DNA of 20,711 nt from an uncultured Clostridium sp. GTDB taxonomy: Bacteria > Bacillota > Clostridia > Clostridiales > Clostridiaceae. Below, piece after piece: positions 1-7,143 of the stretch. The position numbers were made by a program, and so were the translations under genes. Where the stretch lies: assembly GCA_934746785.1 (NCBI GenBank), contig CAKVFO010000054.1:1-20711 (forward strand), in the 5' to 3' direction. The notes beneath the pieces were generated by a model. It saw only the letters and a list, made by a program, of their open reading frames with translations. It made no database searches and had not been told where the DNA came from. Every line of letters starts with the position of its first letter. The stretch's first letter is position 1.

Positions 1-210
1 TCTTTCATTTGATTCAATAAAACTACGTTTTGTATCCTCCTGTTCACATTTAACTTTTGTTTTACTCTCATTGATTTTTATGCCTAGATTAATTACTTAA
101 TCAACATTAGACTCTAGAGTCTTAATAAGCTCATTAGGATTTACATCATCAAATATTCTTTTTTTTCTATCTTTACCTTTCTCTGATTTACTATTTGTTT
201 TCTTCTCCCA
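1..210 (-). pseudogene. In-frame continuation of the 211-1413 gene past two TAA stops
   Basis: Reading on from the TAA at 211-213 without changing frame gives about 37 protein-like residues (WEKKTNSKSEKGKDRKKRIF, then DDVNPNELIKTLESNVD). A second TAA follows at 97-99, and then 32 more residues (beginning VINLGIKINESK) run to base 1. The Lys/Glu-rich composition matches the coiled-coil end of the upstream ORF, and no frameshift is needed. The simplest reading is one longer gene, extending beyond the left edge, inactivated by two nonsense changes. Sequencing error at both sites, or a chance open frame in AT-rich DNA, are the alternatives. Confidence 0.55.
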
Positions 211-1413
211 TTATGACTTTATTAATTTTGTAATATATTTTGTTGTCTTTATATATTCCTCTTGAAGTTTATAAACTTCTTTTTTAATCTTATCTATCGC
301 CCGCTGCTCTTCATCCTTGCTCTTTGCAGTATTGTATATATTTGAAAGCTCTTTTTTGTATACCTCCAACTTACAATCCAGTTTAATTTTTTCTTTTTCA
401 CATTTTCTATTAAGCTCTTCTTGTAAAACTTCTACCTCATAGGATTTAGCTTTTTTAACTTCCGAAACTGTTTCATCAGCCGCTTTATTTTTTATGTCAC
501 ACTGAATTTCTATCTCTTCAGTAATTTTCTTCTCTGCACTATAATTTATAACGCTGTCAGTAAATTTAATAACCTGATAAAATTTCTGATTTTCATTAAT
601 GCTCTTTTCTACCTCCTGATCTAAAAGAAGTCTATTAGCTACATCTGAAAGTAGACTACTATCAAAATTATTTAATAGTTCTAAAGTCCTAAGCACAGTA
701 CGATAATTATTAAGTTTCTTCATTTTCATTCTTAACTTAAAAACTAAAATTCTATGTTCAAGTACTATATTATCGCATTTATCAAATTGATCATCTTCTG
801 TAATACTACATGCACTATCTATATTTACTTTTCTAAAATAACTTCCATTTTCAAGCTTTACTTCTGCATAAAGTTTTTCTACTTCTTTCTCTTCAAGATG
901 TTGTTGAATTTCAGAACTCAAAGCACTTAATAAAAACTCCTTACTATTACTAACATTTTTATTAAGATATAGTTCAGGAATTATCTTACTTTTTAATTTT
1001 GAGCAATTATCTAAGTAAGATGCCTCAATAAGTTCAACATTGTCACTACTGATTATGCCATTATAACAATTAACAACTCCTTTAATTTCATTCTCATACT
1101 CTTTTACAAAACAGATAAGTCTATAATAACTTTCACCTAATTCAGTAAGAAAATACCTTCCTTCCTCACTTTCTACAAGTCCACTTTTAGTTAAATAGTT
1201 CACTTCTTGTCTCACAATATACTCACTTAATTCAATTATGCTACTAATATCTTGAATATCATACTCCGCCCCCAATGTATAAATTAAATACTTGGTAAAT
1301 TCATCCATTTCATCAAGATTTGATGATTCTACTACAACCTTAGCCTTTTTCATAGGGCAGTAAACAGTTATACTTTTCTTCAGCTTATATCTTTGATTAT
1401 TTCTATCATTCAT
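211..1413 (-). CDS. Unrecognised winged-helix-like / coiled-coil protein, probably truncated
   Basis: I do not recognise this 400-residue family. Residues about 38-100 look like a winged-helix fold: helical segments, then a short YFLTELGESY turn typical of a wing. The middle is mixed and carries scattered cysteines. From about residue 300 to the end it is a highly charged Lys/Glu-rich predicted coiled coil. The ATG at 1413 is preceded by GGTGGAG at suitable spacing, so the start is reasonable. The TAA at 211-213 is not a natural-looking end: the same frame continues as protein-like sequence to the window edge (see 1-210). It stands alone, downstream of the mogA terminator and in the same direction. 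Its composition does not link it to molybdenum metabolism. DNA or nucleoprotein binding is only a guess from the N-terminal fold. Confidence 0.6.
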   Translation of the reverse strand: MNDRNNQRYKLKKSITVYCPMKKAKVVVESSNLDEMDEFTKYLIYTLGAEYDIQDISSIIELSEYIVRQEVNYLTKSGLVESEEGRYFLTELGESYYRLICFVKEYENEIKGVVNCYNGIISSDNVELIEASYLDNCSKLKSKIIPELYLNKNVSNSKEFLLSALSSEIQQHLEEKEVEKLYAEVKLENGSYFRKVNIDSACSITEDDQFDKCDNIVLEHRILVFKLRMKMKKLNNYRTVLRTLELLNNFDSSLLSDVANRLLLDQEVEKSINENQKFYQVIKFTDSVINYSAEKKITEEIEIQCDIKNKAADETVSEVKKAKSYEVEVLQEELNRKCEKEKIKLDCKLEVYKKELSNIYNTAKSKDEEQRAIDKIKKEVYKLQEEYIKTTKYITKLIKS

Positions 1414-1506
1414 CTTAACTCCACCAATAATTTATATTTCCACTTATTATTTACAATTTTATCGCTAAAAGTAATTTAACTCTATACATGTCTCCTTATT
1501 TTATAT

Positions 1507-1544
1507 AAAAAAAACACCTCCAACATCAACATTGAAAGTGTTTT
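1507..1544 (-). terminator. Intrinsic terminator of the molybdenum cofactor operon
   Basis: On the minus strand an 11-bp stem (AAAACACTTTC with GGAGGTGTTTT, two G-U pairs, 12-base loop) runs directly into a T-tract of about eight residues. It starts 19 bases after the mogA stop codon, where the seven-gene operon should end, and separates it from the gene at 211-1413. Confidence 0.85.
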
Positions 1545-1562
1545 ACTTATCCAAATCCTCTT

Positions 1563-2054
1563 CTATTTTCTAGCACAGTTCTTAGCTGTACCCTTTAATA
1601 TCCCCATAGCATGATCAAGCTCACTTATAATATACTCCAAGCACTCAGTCACAGCCTTAGGACTTCCTGGCATATTAACTATTAAAGTTCCCTTTCTAAT
1701 ACCAGCTGCTGCTCTGCTTAGCATTGCTCTCTTAGTAAACTGCAAACTATAAGCTCTCATAGCTTCAGGAATTCCAGGAACCGCTCTTTCCACAATATCC
1801 ATAGTAGCTTCTGGCATAACATCTCTTGGTGAAAAACCTGTTCCACCTGTAGTTAATATTATGTCAGCTGCATCCTCATCTGCTATTCTTTTCATTTCAT
1901 TACTAAGCATTTCCCTATCATCAGGAAAAACCTTCATAAAAGAAACCTCATAACCATTATTTTTAACTATTTCAGCTATAACTGGTCCGCTTTTATCTTC
2001 TCTTTCTCCCGCAAAACCTGAATCACTGCTAGTTATAATTGCTACTCTGTACAT
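1563..2054 (-). CDS. mog: MogA-type molybdopterin adenylyltransferase
   Basis: The 163-residue protein is a single MoCF-binding domain of normal MogA/MoaB length. Visible signatures are TTGGTG at residues 68-73, the following FSPRDVMPEA at 74-83, and NMPGSP at 127-132, which form the molybdopterin-binding loops. The family adenylylates molybdopterin before MoeA inserts molybdate. MogA and MoaB are close paralogues. With a full moeA upstream and no other MogA in the window, MogA is the likelier role, though the older name MoaB may be applied. It is the last gene of the operon. Its ATG lies inside the 3' end of the MOSC gene (13-base overlap), which implies translational coupling. AGGAG lies 13 bases upstream, within the MOSC gene. 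Confidence 0.88.
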   Translation of the reverse strand: MYRVAIITSSDSGFAGEREDKSGPVIAEIVKNNGYEVSFMKVFPDDREMLSNEMKRIADEDAADIILTTGGTGFSPRDVMPEATMDIVERAVPGIPEAMRAYSLQFTKRAMLSRAAAGIRKGTLIVNMPGSPKAVTECLEYIISELDHAMGILKGTAKNCARK

Positions 2055-2476
2055 ATAGTAAACTCATCTCCTACTTTAATTTTTCCTCCGTGAATTACCT
2101 TTGTAAATACACCTTCCCTTGGCATAATACAATCTCCTACTCTATGGAATATTTCACATTGTGAGTGACACTTCTTACCTACTTGAGTTAATTCTAAAAC
2201 TACATCATTGCACTTAAATCTTGTTCCTACTGGAAGAGTCTTAAAGTCATATCCTTCAACTAATAGATTTTCACCAAAGTCACCATCAACAACATTTCCT
2301 CCTCTTTCATTAAATTCCTTTACTCTGTCATAAGATAAAAGACTTACTTGTCTATGCCAGTTGCCGCCATGAGCATCATTTTCTAACCCATATCCTTCAA
2401 CTACATTACATTCCTTAACGTTCTTCTTTACTGTTCCTCTTTTTTCACTTATGCAAACTGCTATTACCTTACCCAT
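2042..2476 (-). CDS. MOSC domain protein
   Basis: This 144-residue protein is a stand-alone MOSC domain, the fold also found at the C-terminus of eukaryotic Moco sulfurase. Recognisable elements are the N-terminal GLENDAHGGNWHRQVSLLS segment at about 30-48, the GDFGENL segment near 65-71, and a C-terminal KKCHSQCEIF...GDCIMPREGVF stretch holding the conserved cysteine. MOSC proteins bind or transfer sulfur or molybdopterin ligands. The exact role of free-standing bacterial ones is not settled. It lies between moaA and mogA and overlaps mogA by 13 bases, which supports a step in cofactor maturation or delivery. AGGAGG precedes its ATG. No truncation is seen. Confidence 0.85.
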   Translation of the reverse strand: MGKVIAVCISEKRGTVKKNVKECNVVEGYGLENDAHGGNWHRQVSLLSYDRVKEFNERGGNVVDGDFGENLLVEGYDFKTLPVGTRFKCNDVVLELTQVGKKCHSQCEIFHRVGDCIMPREGVFTKVIHGGKIKVGDEFTICTE

Positions 2477-2496
2477 TACTTTTTCCTCCTAAGTTT

Positions 2497-3477
2497 TTAG
2501 CCTCCTATTTGAGACATTCCTTTAATTTCTATATGATCTTCTTTAGCTTCATTTCTAAATTTATGGCTTTCAGGTTTATGATAAATAGTATCCTTAATAA
2601 CTTGTATTATTTCTTCATCAGATTTTCCTTCTCTTAAAAGCACCTTTAAATCACTGCCTGTTTCATATTGAAGACATTTCTTTAAAAATCCTTCTGAAGT
2701 AAGTCTTACTCTGTTGCAGGAATCACAGAACTTATGATTTACTGCACTTATAAAACCAATCTTTCCTTTAAAGTTTTCTAAACTATAATATGTACCAGGC
2801 CCATTACCAAGCTTTCCATGATACTCTGTTAATTTACCTATATGTCTTTCAATGATTTCTTTAATTTCATCATCACTATAGCCCTTCATATTTCTTCCTA
2901 AGCCTATGGGCATAAGTTCTATGAAACGTACACTAAGATTTTTATCTTTTGCTAAATTAACTAAACTTAAGATTTCCTCTTCACTTTCACCTTTAATAGG
3001 TACACAGTTTAACTTAACCTTAAGATTTTCATAGGTTAAACATTTATCTATAGCTCTTAATACCTTATTAAGGTCACCAATTCTAGTTAATTCCTTAAAC
3101 TTCTTAGCATCTAAAGTATCAATACTAATATTTACTGCATCTAATCCTGCTTTAACTAGTGAGTCTATTTGGTCTTCTAATAAAATACCATTAGTAGTTA
3201 AAGTAACATTATCTATTCCTTCTATATCCTTAATAGACTTTATTAATTTATGAAGATCCTTTCTAACTAAAGGTTCTCCTCCAGTAATCTTAACCTTGCT
3301 TATTCCTACCTTAGCAAAGTTTTTACAAAGTCTTATAATTTCTTCATATGTTAATATTTTTTCATGTTCTGTAAGAGTTATACCCTCTTCAGGCATACAA
3401 TAAACACATCTTAAATTACATCTATCAGTTATAGAAATTCTTATATAATCAATATTTCTATTAAAAATGTCCTTCAT
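2497..3477 (-). CDS. moaA: GTP 3',8-cyclase MoaA (radical SAM)
   Basis: MoaA opens molybdenum cofactor synthesis by rearranging GTP to 3',8-cyclo-7,8-dihydro-GTP, the substrate of MoaC. The 326-residue length is normal. The radical-SAM motif C20-X3-C24-X2-C27 is intact, as is the second, GTP-side cluster with C251, C254 and C268 (CX2CX13C). ITGGEPLVR near residue 64 is the SAM-binding GGEP element. The protein ends in the Gly-Gly tail (MSQIGG) that family members need for activity, so it looks fully functional. Its ATG overlaps the mobB stop by one base (TAATG) on the minus strand, a sign of translational coupling. Confidence 0.96.
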   Translation of the reverse strand: MKDIFNRNIDYIRISITDRCNLRCVYCMPEEGITLTEHEKILTYEEIIRLCKNFAKVGISKVKITGGEPLVRKDLHKLIKSIKDIEGIDNVTLTTNGILLEDQIDSLVKAGLDAVNISIDTLDAKKFKELTRIGDLNKVLRAIDKCLTYENLKVKLNCVPIKGESEEEILSLVNLAKDKNLSVRFIELMPIGLGRNMKGYSDDEIKEIIERHIGKLTEYHGKLGNGPGTYYSLENFKGKIGFISAVNHKFCDSCNRVRLTSEGFLKKCLQYETGSDLKVLLREGKSDEEIIQVIKDTIYHKPESHKFRNEAKEDHIEIKGMSQIGG

Positions 3478-3983
3478 TAGTTTCTCCCTTTTATAAATTC
3501 AATAATCAAATTTACTATTGAATCTATATCATTTAAGTTCACTGTATTTATACTGCTCTTAAAGTCCTCTATATCAGTTGCTACAGCTAATATAGTTTCT
3601 TCTTTACACACACATTCTGTAGAGTTGCCCTTTCTTACTATTTCTATCTTTGGATAATCAGAATATTTAAATCCTTCTAATATAATAATATCTGCTTCAC
3701 TAAAGTAAGAAATAAGCTCCTCTTCCTCAGTATTTTGTTGTTCTTTAATTATCATAAACTTATTTTTTGAAAATATTGCAGTACCATAGGCTCCTGCTTT
3801 TCTATGTTTAAAGGTATCAGTACCTTCTATATCACATTCAAAATCATGGCCGTCATGCTTAACTGTTGCTGCCTTAAATCCTTTTTCATTAAGCTTTGGA
3901 AGAATTCTTTCTATTAAAGTAGTTTTTCCTGAATTCTTTACACCGCTTACAGCTAATAATACTGGTTTACTTTTCTCTTTCAT
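3477..3983 (-). CDS. mobB: MobB, molybdopterin-guanine dinucleotide synthesis accessory GTPase
   Basis: The 168-residue protein carries a P-loop, GVKNSGKTT at residues 14-22, followed by the family-typical KHDGHDFECDIEGTDTFKHRKAGA segment and a Walker-B-like ADIIILEGFKYSDYPKIEI at roughly 108-126. MobB binds GTP and assists MobA in making the guanine dinucleotide form of the cofactor, the form used by NarB-type nitrate reductases. It is not strictly essential in E. coli. The start at 3983 has GGAG about nine bases upstream. The gene overlaps moaC by 17 bases and moaA by one. Its partner mobA is placed in the adjacent nitrate operon instead of here. Confidence 0.92.
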   Translation of the reverse strand: MKEKSKPVLLAVSGVKNSGKTTLIERILPKLNEKGFKAATVKHDGHDFECDIEGTDTFKHRKAGAYGTAIFSKNKFMIIKEQQNTEEEELISYFSEADIIILEGFKYSDYPKIEIVRKGNSTECVCKEETILAVATDIEDFKSSINTVNLNDIDSIVNLIIEFIKGRN

Positions 3984-4455
3984 TTATAAATACTCCAGAT
4001 TTACCGCCAGTTTTTTTAGAAAGATGAATATCACCCATCTCCATAGATTTATCTATTGCCTTACACATATCATAAATAGTTAACAGCGCTATATTAACAC
4101 CAGTTAAAGCTTCCATTTCAACTCCTGTTTTACCATTAACCCTTGCTGTACATATAGCTTCAATATAATTTTCTTCTTCATTTATATTAAAATCTATGCT
4201 GCATTTAGTAATCATTAAAGGATGGCACATAGGTATAAGCTCCCATGTTCTTTTAACAGCTATAATACCTGCAACTCTTGCTACTCCTAAAACATCACCT
4301 TTTTCAACCTTATCATTAATAACTGCATCCATAACAGCATCATTAACATATATTTTTCCCTTAGCAATAGCTTCTCTTTTAGTAATGTTCTTATCAGAAA
4401 CATCCACCATTACAGCATTACCTTTTTCATCAAAATGAGTTAATTTATTTTCCAT
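3967..4455 (-). CDS. moaC: Cyclic pyranopterin monophosphate synthase MoaC
   Basis: MoaC converts the MoaA product to cyclic pyranopterin monophosphate (precursor Z). Diagnostic features of this 162-residue protein are the N-terminal MVDVSDKNITKREAIA, the central WELIPMCHPL, and the C-terminal block VEMEALTGVN followed by DMCKAIDKSMEMGDIHLSKK and TGGKSG. The last two contain the conserved lysines and aspartate of the active site. The length is standard and all blocks are present. It is separated from moeA by 13 bases and overlaps mobB. MoaA and MoaC together make precursor Z; the next enzyme, molybdopterin synthase (MoaD/MoaE), is not encoded in this window. Confidence 0.95.
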   Translation of the reverse strand: MENKLTHFDEKGNAVMVDVSDKNITKREAIAKGKIYVNDAVMDAVINDKVEKGDVLGVARVAGIIAVKRTWELIPMCHPLMITKCSIDFNINEEENYIEAICTARVNGKTGVEMEALTGVNIALLTIYDMCKAIDKSMEMGDIHLSKKTGGKSGVFINEREK

Positions 4456-4468
4456 AAAACTTTCACCT

Positions 4469-5674
4469 CTATATTAAAACAATATCAACCTTGTCACCCT
4501 TATTTAAAGCTTCTGTTCCAGCCTTTATATCTATAAGGCAATTACAGCCATTCATTGATAAAAGCATACCTGAAGCATGTTTGTTGCTTGTAAGTCTTAC
4601 CTTTCCATCTTCATAAAAGGCTCTTATAAATCTTCTTGTCTTGCTCTTCTTATTAAATTCACTTTCAAGAACTGCCTCTATTCTCTTAGTTTTAACAGTT
4701 TTGTCACTACTCATCTTAGCTAAAGCTGGTCTTCCTAAAATCTCAAAGGTAGCTAAAGCTGCAAAAGGATTTCCTGAAAGGCTTAATACAGGCTTATCTT
4801 TAAAACTCCAAAACATAGCTGGAGTCCCTGGCTGTAAATCAACCTTCCAGAAGTGTCTTTCAGCTTTTAGTATAGGAATTACTTCATGGAAAATATCCTT
4901 CTTTCCTACAGATACTCCTCCTGTAGTTAAAACAAAGTCAGCTTCATCTATAACACTATTAATTTCCTCTGCTACCTTTTCACCACTGTCACCAATATGC
5001 ATAGCTTTAAAAACATTAAATCCTAAAGATAAAAGTCTTGCTCTTAAAAGATGAAGATTTGTATCATATATTTTTCCTTCTCTTAAAGCTTCTCCTGACA
5101 TTTGAACTTCATCACCTGTTACAAATAAAGCTATCTTAGGTTTTCTAAAGACCTTAACCTTAGTAAAACCAACGCTGCTTAAAATACCAATGTGAACATA
5201 AGTAAGCTTTTCCCCCGCATTTATTAAAAGATCATTTTCCTTTATATCTTCACCACAAAAACAGTAATTACTTAAATCCTTAAGTTCTGAATATACTAAA
5301 ACTTCATCCATTCCTTCATTAGTATCTTCCTGTCTAATTACTGCATTACAGCCTTCTGGAAGTTTAGCTCCTGTCATTATTCTTATAGCTTCCCCTTCCT
5401 TTAAGTTCACCTTAGAATAACCACCTGCAAAAACTTCATCTACTACCTTAAGCTTTATAGGATTCTCTCTTGAAGCTCCTTTAGTATCCTTGGCTATAAT
5501 GGCATAACCATCTAAAGGTGATTTATCAAAAGGAGGATTAAAGATAGGAGAATAAACACTTTCTGCACATACTCTTCCTAAGGCTTCCTCTAAAGATACC
5601 TCTTCAATATCTTCTATTTTATAGCTGTTTTCTTCTATAATCTTTACAGCTTCTTCAAGTTGAATTCTTATCAT
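4469..5674 (-). CDS. moeA: Molybdopterin molybdenumtransferase MoeA
   Basis: MoeA inserts molybdate into adenylylated molybdopterin made by MogA. The 401-residue length is typical. NPPFDKSPLDGYA at about residues 46-58 is the conserved N-terminal MoeA motif. IRIMTGAKLPEGCNAV near 95-111 belongs to domain II. The MoCF-type domain shows FVTGDEV and TTGGVSVGKKD, and the C-terminal part has PGTPAMFWSF and LSGNPFAAL. It follows the upstream molybdopterin-binding gene by only six bases, so the two are co-transcribed and probably co-translated. The neighbouring related gene at 5681-6706 lacks the canonical PLDGYA motif, so this copy is the better candidate for the true insertase. Confidence 0.94.
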   Translation of the reverse strand: MIRIQLEEAVKIIEENSYKIEDIEEVSLEEALGRVCAESVYSPIFNPPFDKSPLDGYAIIAKDTKGASRENPIKLKVVDEVFAGGYSKVNLKEGEAIRIMTGAKLPEGCNAVIRQEDTNEGMDEVLVYSELKDLSNYCFCGEDIKENDLLINAGEKLTYVHIGILSSVGFTKVKVFRKPKIALFVTGDEVQMSGEALREGKIYDTNLHLLRARLLSLGFNVFKAMHIGDSGEKVAEEINSVIDEADFVLTTGGVSVGKKDIFHEVIPILKAERHFWKVDLQPGTPAMFWSFKDKPVLSLSGNPFAALATFEILGRPALAKMSSDKTVKTKRIEAVLESEFNKKSKTRRFIRAFYEDGKVRLTSNKHASGMLLSMNGCNCLIDIKAGTEALNKGDKVDIVLI

Positions 5675-5680
5675 ATAAAA

Positions 5681-6706
5681 TTAAACTCCTTTTCCAAACT
5701 CGCATCTTGGATAAGTACATACCTCACATGAGAAACAAAGTCCTCCATGCCCCATTCTTGCTATATCCTTCTTAGTAACTTTAACTCCTGCTGCTATCCT
5801 TGGAAGAATCAAATCAAAAATTGTTGCCTTTGAATACATTACACAGCCTGGAAGTCCCATAATTGGTGTTCCATCTTCAAAGTATCCAAGTAAGAACATT
5901 GCTCCTGGAAGTACTGGTGCTCCGTAAGTTACAATCTCTGCTCCACTCTTTCTAATTGATGCTGGTGTTAAATCATCAGGGTCCACACTCATTCCCCCTG
6001 TACAAAGAATCATGTCTGCACCATTTTCCTTCATTTTAGTTATAGCATTTACTATCATTTCACTGTTATCATCACAGATTTCATGGAATACTACTTCTAT
6101 TCCATAATTTTTTAATTTATTAATTATTACTGGTGTGAAAGTATCTTTAATTCTCTTATGATAAACTTCACTTCCTGTTGTAACAACCCCAGCCTTCATC
6201 TTCTTATAAGGAAGAAGTTCTAAAAGAGGTTTATCTCCTGCTATCTTTTGAGCTTCCTTTAATTTTGCTTCTTCTATTATTAAAGGAATAACTCTCATAC
6301 CAGCAAGTTTATTTCCCTTTTTAACTGCATAATTAGTATGTCTAGTAGCAATAACTATTTCATCTAAAGAATTTATCTCTTCTAATCTGTCTATATCAAC
6401 TCTAAATAATCCATCTATATCAGCTTTAAGCTCAATTTTTCCTTCTCTAATTTCAGAAGAAACCATATGATCATTTTTACATATATCATGAAGAATTAGT
6501 GCCGCTTCATCTTCATGTAACATTCCTTCTTTCTTTTCCCATATGTATAAATGTTCTTTTCCTATTGATAAAAGCAGTGGAATATCTTCTTCTGTTACTA
6601 CATGACCTTTTCTAAAAGGCGTATCCTTTACTACATCCTTTACTATTCTTGTTATATCATGACATAATACGTGTCCTACTGCATCTTCTGTTCTTATTTT
6701 TTTCAT
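5681..6706 (-). CDS. Molybdopterin-binding (MoeA/MoaB-like) protein with Cys-rich tail
   Basis: This 341-residue protein contains a MoCF-type molybdopterin-binding domain in its second half: GVVTTGSEVY, then ILCTGGMSVDPDD, then APVLPGAMFLLGYFEDGTPI and GLPGCVMYSKAT. The first 160 residues resemble the N-terminal part of MoeA-like proteins but lack the PLDGYA motif. The last residues are GGLCFSCEVCTYPRCEFGKG, with C324, C327, C330 and C335 spaced like an iron-sulfur or zinc site. Such tails occur in clostridial molybdopterin-binding proteins of unproven function. It is the first gene of the cofactor operon, downstream of a long structured leader with a probable Moco riboswitch. A role in binding or sensing finished cofactor is possible but is inference. 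Confidence 0.85.
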   Translation of the reverse strand: MKKIRTEDAVGHVLCHDITRIVKDVVKDTPFRKGHVVTEEDIPLLLSIGKEHLYIWEKKEGMLHEDEAALILHDICKNDHMVSSEIREGKIELKADIDGLFRVDIDRLEEINSLDEIVIATRHTNYAVKKGNKLAGMRVIPLIIEEAKLKEAQKIAGDKPLLELLPYKKMKAGVVTTGSEVYHKRIKDTFTPVIINKLKNYGIEVVFHEICDDNSEMIVNAITKMKENGADMILCTGGMSVDPDDLTPASIRKSGAEIVTYGAPVLPGAMFLLGYFEDGTPIMGLPGCVMYSKATIFDLILPRIAAGVKVTKKDIARMGHGGLCFSCEVCTYPRCEFGKGV

Positions 6707-6811
6707 GTGTTTACACCCTTTCGTTGGTAAAATTAATACCAGTCAATTGAAAGCTTACTTTTCAACTCTCTGCTACTAACTTAATAATCAGTGCTCCCTT
6801 TGGAAGGCTTA

Positions 6812-6883
6812 AGAGTATTTACTCTTTAGAGTAAAAGAATATTTACTCTTGAGAGTAAGAGAGTATTTACTCTTTTTATTTAA
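6812..6883. repeat. Three tandem 24-bp repeats with internal palindromes
   Basis: Copies start at 6812, 6836 and 6860 with an exact 24-base period. The plus-strand core AGARTATTTACTCTT is shared by all three, and the first two continue with an AGAGTAA half. The third decays after ACTCTT. Each copy contains GAGTA-TT-TACTC (GAATA in copy 2), and the junction of copies holds ACTCT-TT-AGAGT. They could be operators for a DNA-binding protein or, as RNA, tandem AGAGUAA/UUACUCU hairpins between the attenuator and the first gene. Confidence 0.8.
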
Positions 6884-6897
6884 ATTTTCTATATATT

Positions 6898-6950
6898 AAA
6901 AAGAGAGCTACATTAATCTTTGTTATAAAAACCCACGACTAATATAGCTC
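6898..6950 (-). terminator. Attenuator: strong intrinsic terminator in the Moco operon leader
   Basis: On the minus strand a 14-bp stem (GAGCUAUAUUAGUC with GAUUAAUGUAGCUC, two G-U pairs, 18-base loop) is followed by UCUUUUUAAU. It lies about 190 bases before the first codon of the operon, so it can only act as an attenuator. The left arm GAGCUAUAUU is perfectly complementary over 10 bases to the strand overlapping the aptamer's 5' end (7135-7144), giving a possible antiterminator. Confidence 0.75.
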
Positions 6951-6956
6951 AATCTA

Positions 6957-6991
6957 TTAAAAAGAATATTTACCATACAGTAGTATTCTTT
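6957..6991 (-). other. Hairpin between aptamer and attenuator
   Basis: AAAGAATA and TATTCTTT form an 8-bp stem extended by TAC/GTA around a six-base loop, and the minus strand continues TTAATAG. The T-tract is short, so this is at best a weak terminator. It may instead be part of the riboswitch expression platform. Confidence 0.45.
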
Positions 6992-7026
6992 CCTCAAATT
7001 CTTAATTTTATGCATCTAATTAAAAA

Positions 7027-7140
7027 TCCTCCTTTTCAAACATGGAAGGCTAATTCGTTTCCTACTAAAACCCTGAAGACTAAATGTCTTGACGCAATAT
7101 CATAGGTAAAGTAACCCTTAGATATTTTTGTTCGGAGCTA
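7027..7140 (-). ncRNA. Probable molybdenum cofactor (Moco) riboswitch aptamer
   Basis: On the minus strand CUCC-GAACA at the 5' end pairs with UGUUU and GGAG at the 3' end, leaving a GAAAA bulge, and closes a multi-stem junction. Inside are a stem AAUAUC/GAUAUU with GGGU/ACCU on top, and a hairpin AAGAC-AUUUA-GUCUU. Then comes CAGGG with a stem-loop carrying AGGAAAC, followed by GCCUUCC. Compared from memory with the E. coli moaA leader, the 3' half lines up well: CAGGG, stem-loop with purine-rich loop, GCCUCCC, a strand pairing back to the 5' side, then GGAAAGGUG. The 5' half is shorter and diverges. Position ahead of seven Moco genes supports the call. A related tungsten-cofactor variant is possible. 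Confidence 0.62.
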
Positions 7141-7143
7141 TAT

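Larger units (their letters stand above)
6707..7143 (-). promoter_or_regulatory. 437-base structured leader of the molybdenum cofactor operon
   Basis: This is the only gap above 300 bases. In transcript order it holds a probable Moco aptamer (7140-7027), a weaker hairpin (6991-6961), a strong intrinsic terminator (6950-6898), and three tandem 24-bp repeats (6880-6812). The last stretch has further hairpins: CTTCC-AAA-GGGAG, TTGAAA with TTTCAA, and GGTA with TACC, just before the start codon at 6706. I see no convincing internal promoter and no coding frame. The leader begins at the mobA stop codon, so transcripts may enter from the nitrate operon. Confidence 0.7.

Noticed and set aside
97..213. 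Selenocysteine or other recoding at the in-frame stops
   Set aside because: Both stops are TAA, not TGA, and no recoding hairpin is evident; nonsense mutation is simpler.
4196..5054. Plus-strand open frames opposite moaC and moeA
   Set aside because: They are antisense shadows of well-supported genes, without ribosome binding sites or family motifs.
6812..6883. CRISPR array
   Set aside because: Copies are contiguous with no spacers, only three units, and no cas genes are present.
6812..6883. NarL-type 7-2-7 heptamer sites
   Set aside because: The halves read TACTCT with a two-base gap in a 6-2-6 arrangement and miss the conserved M at heptamer position 6; no NarXL genes are seen.
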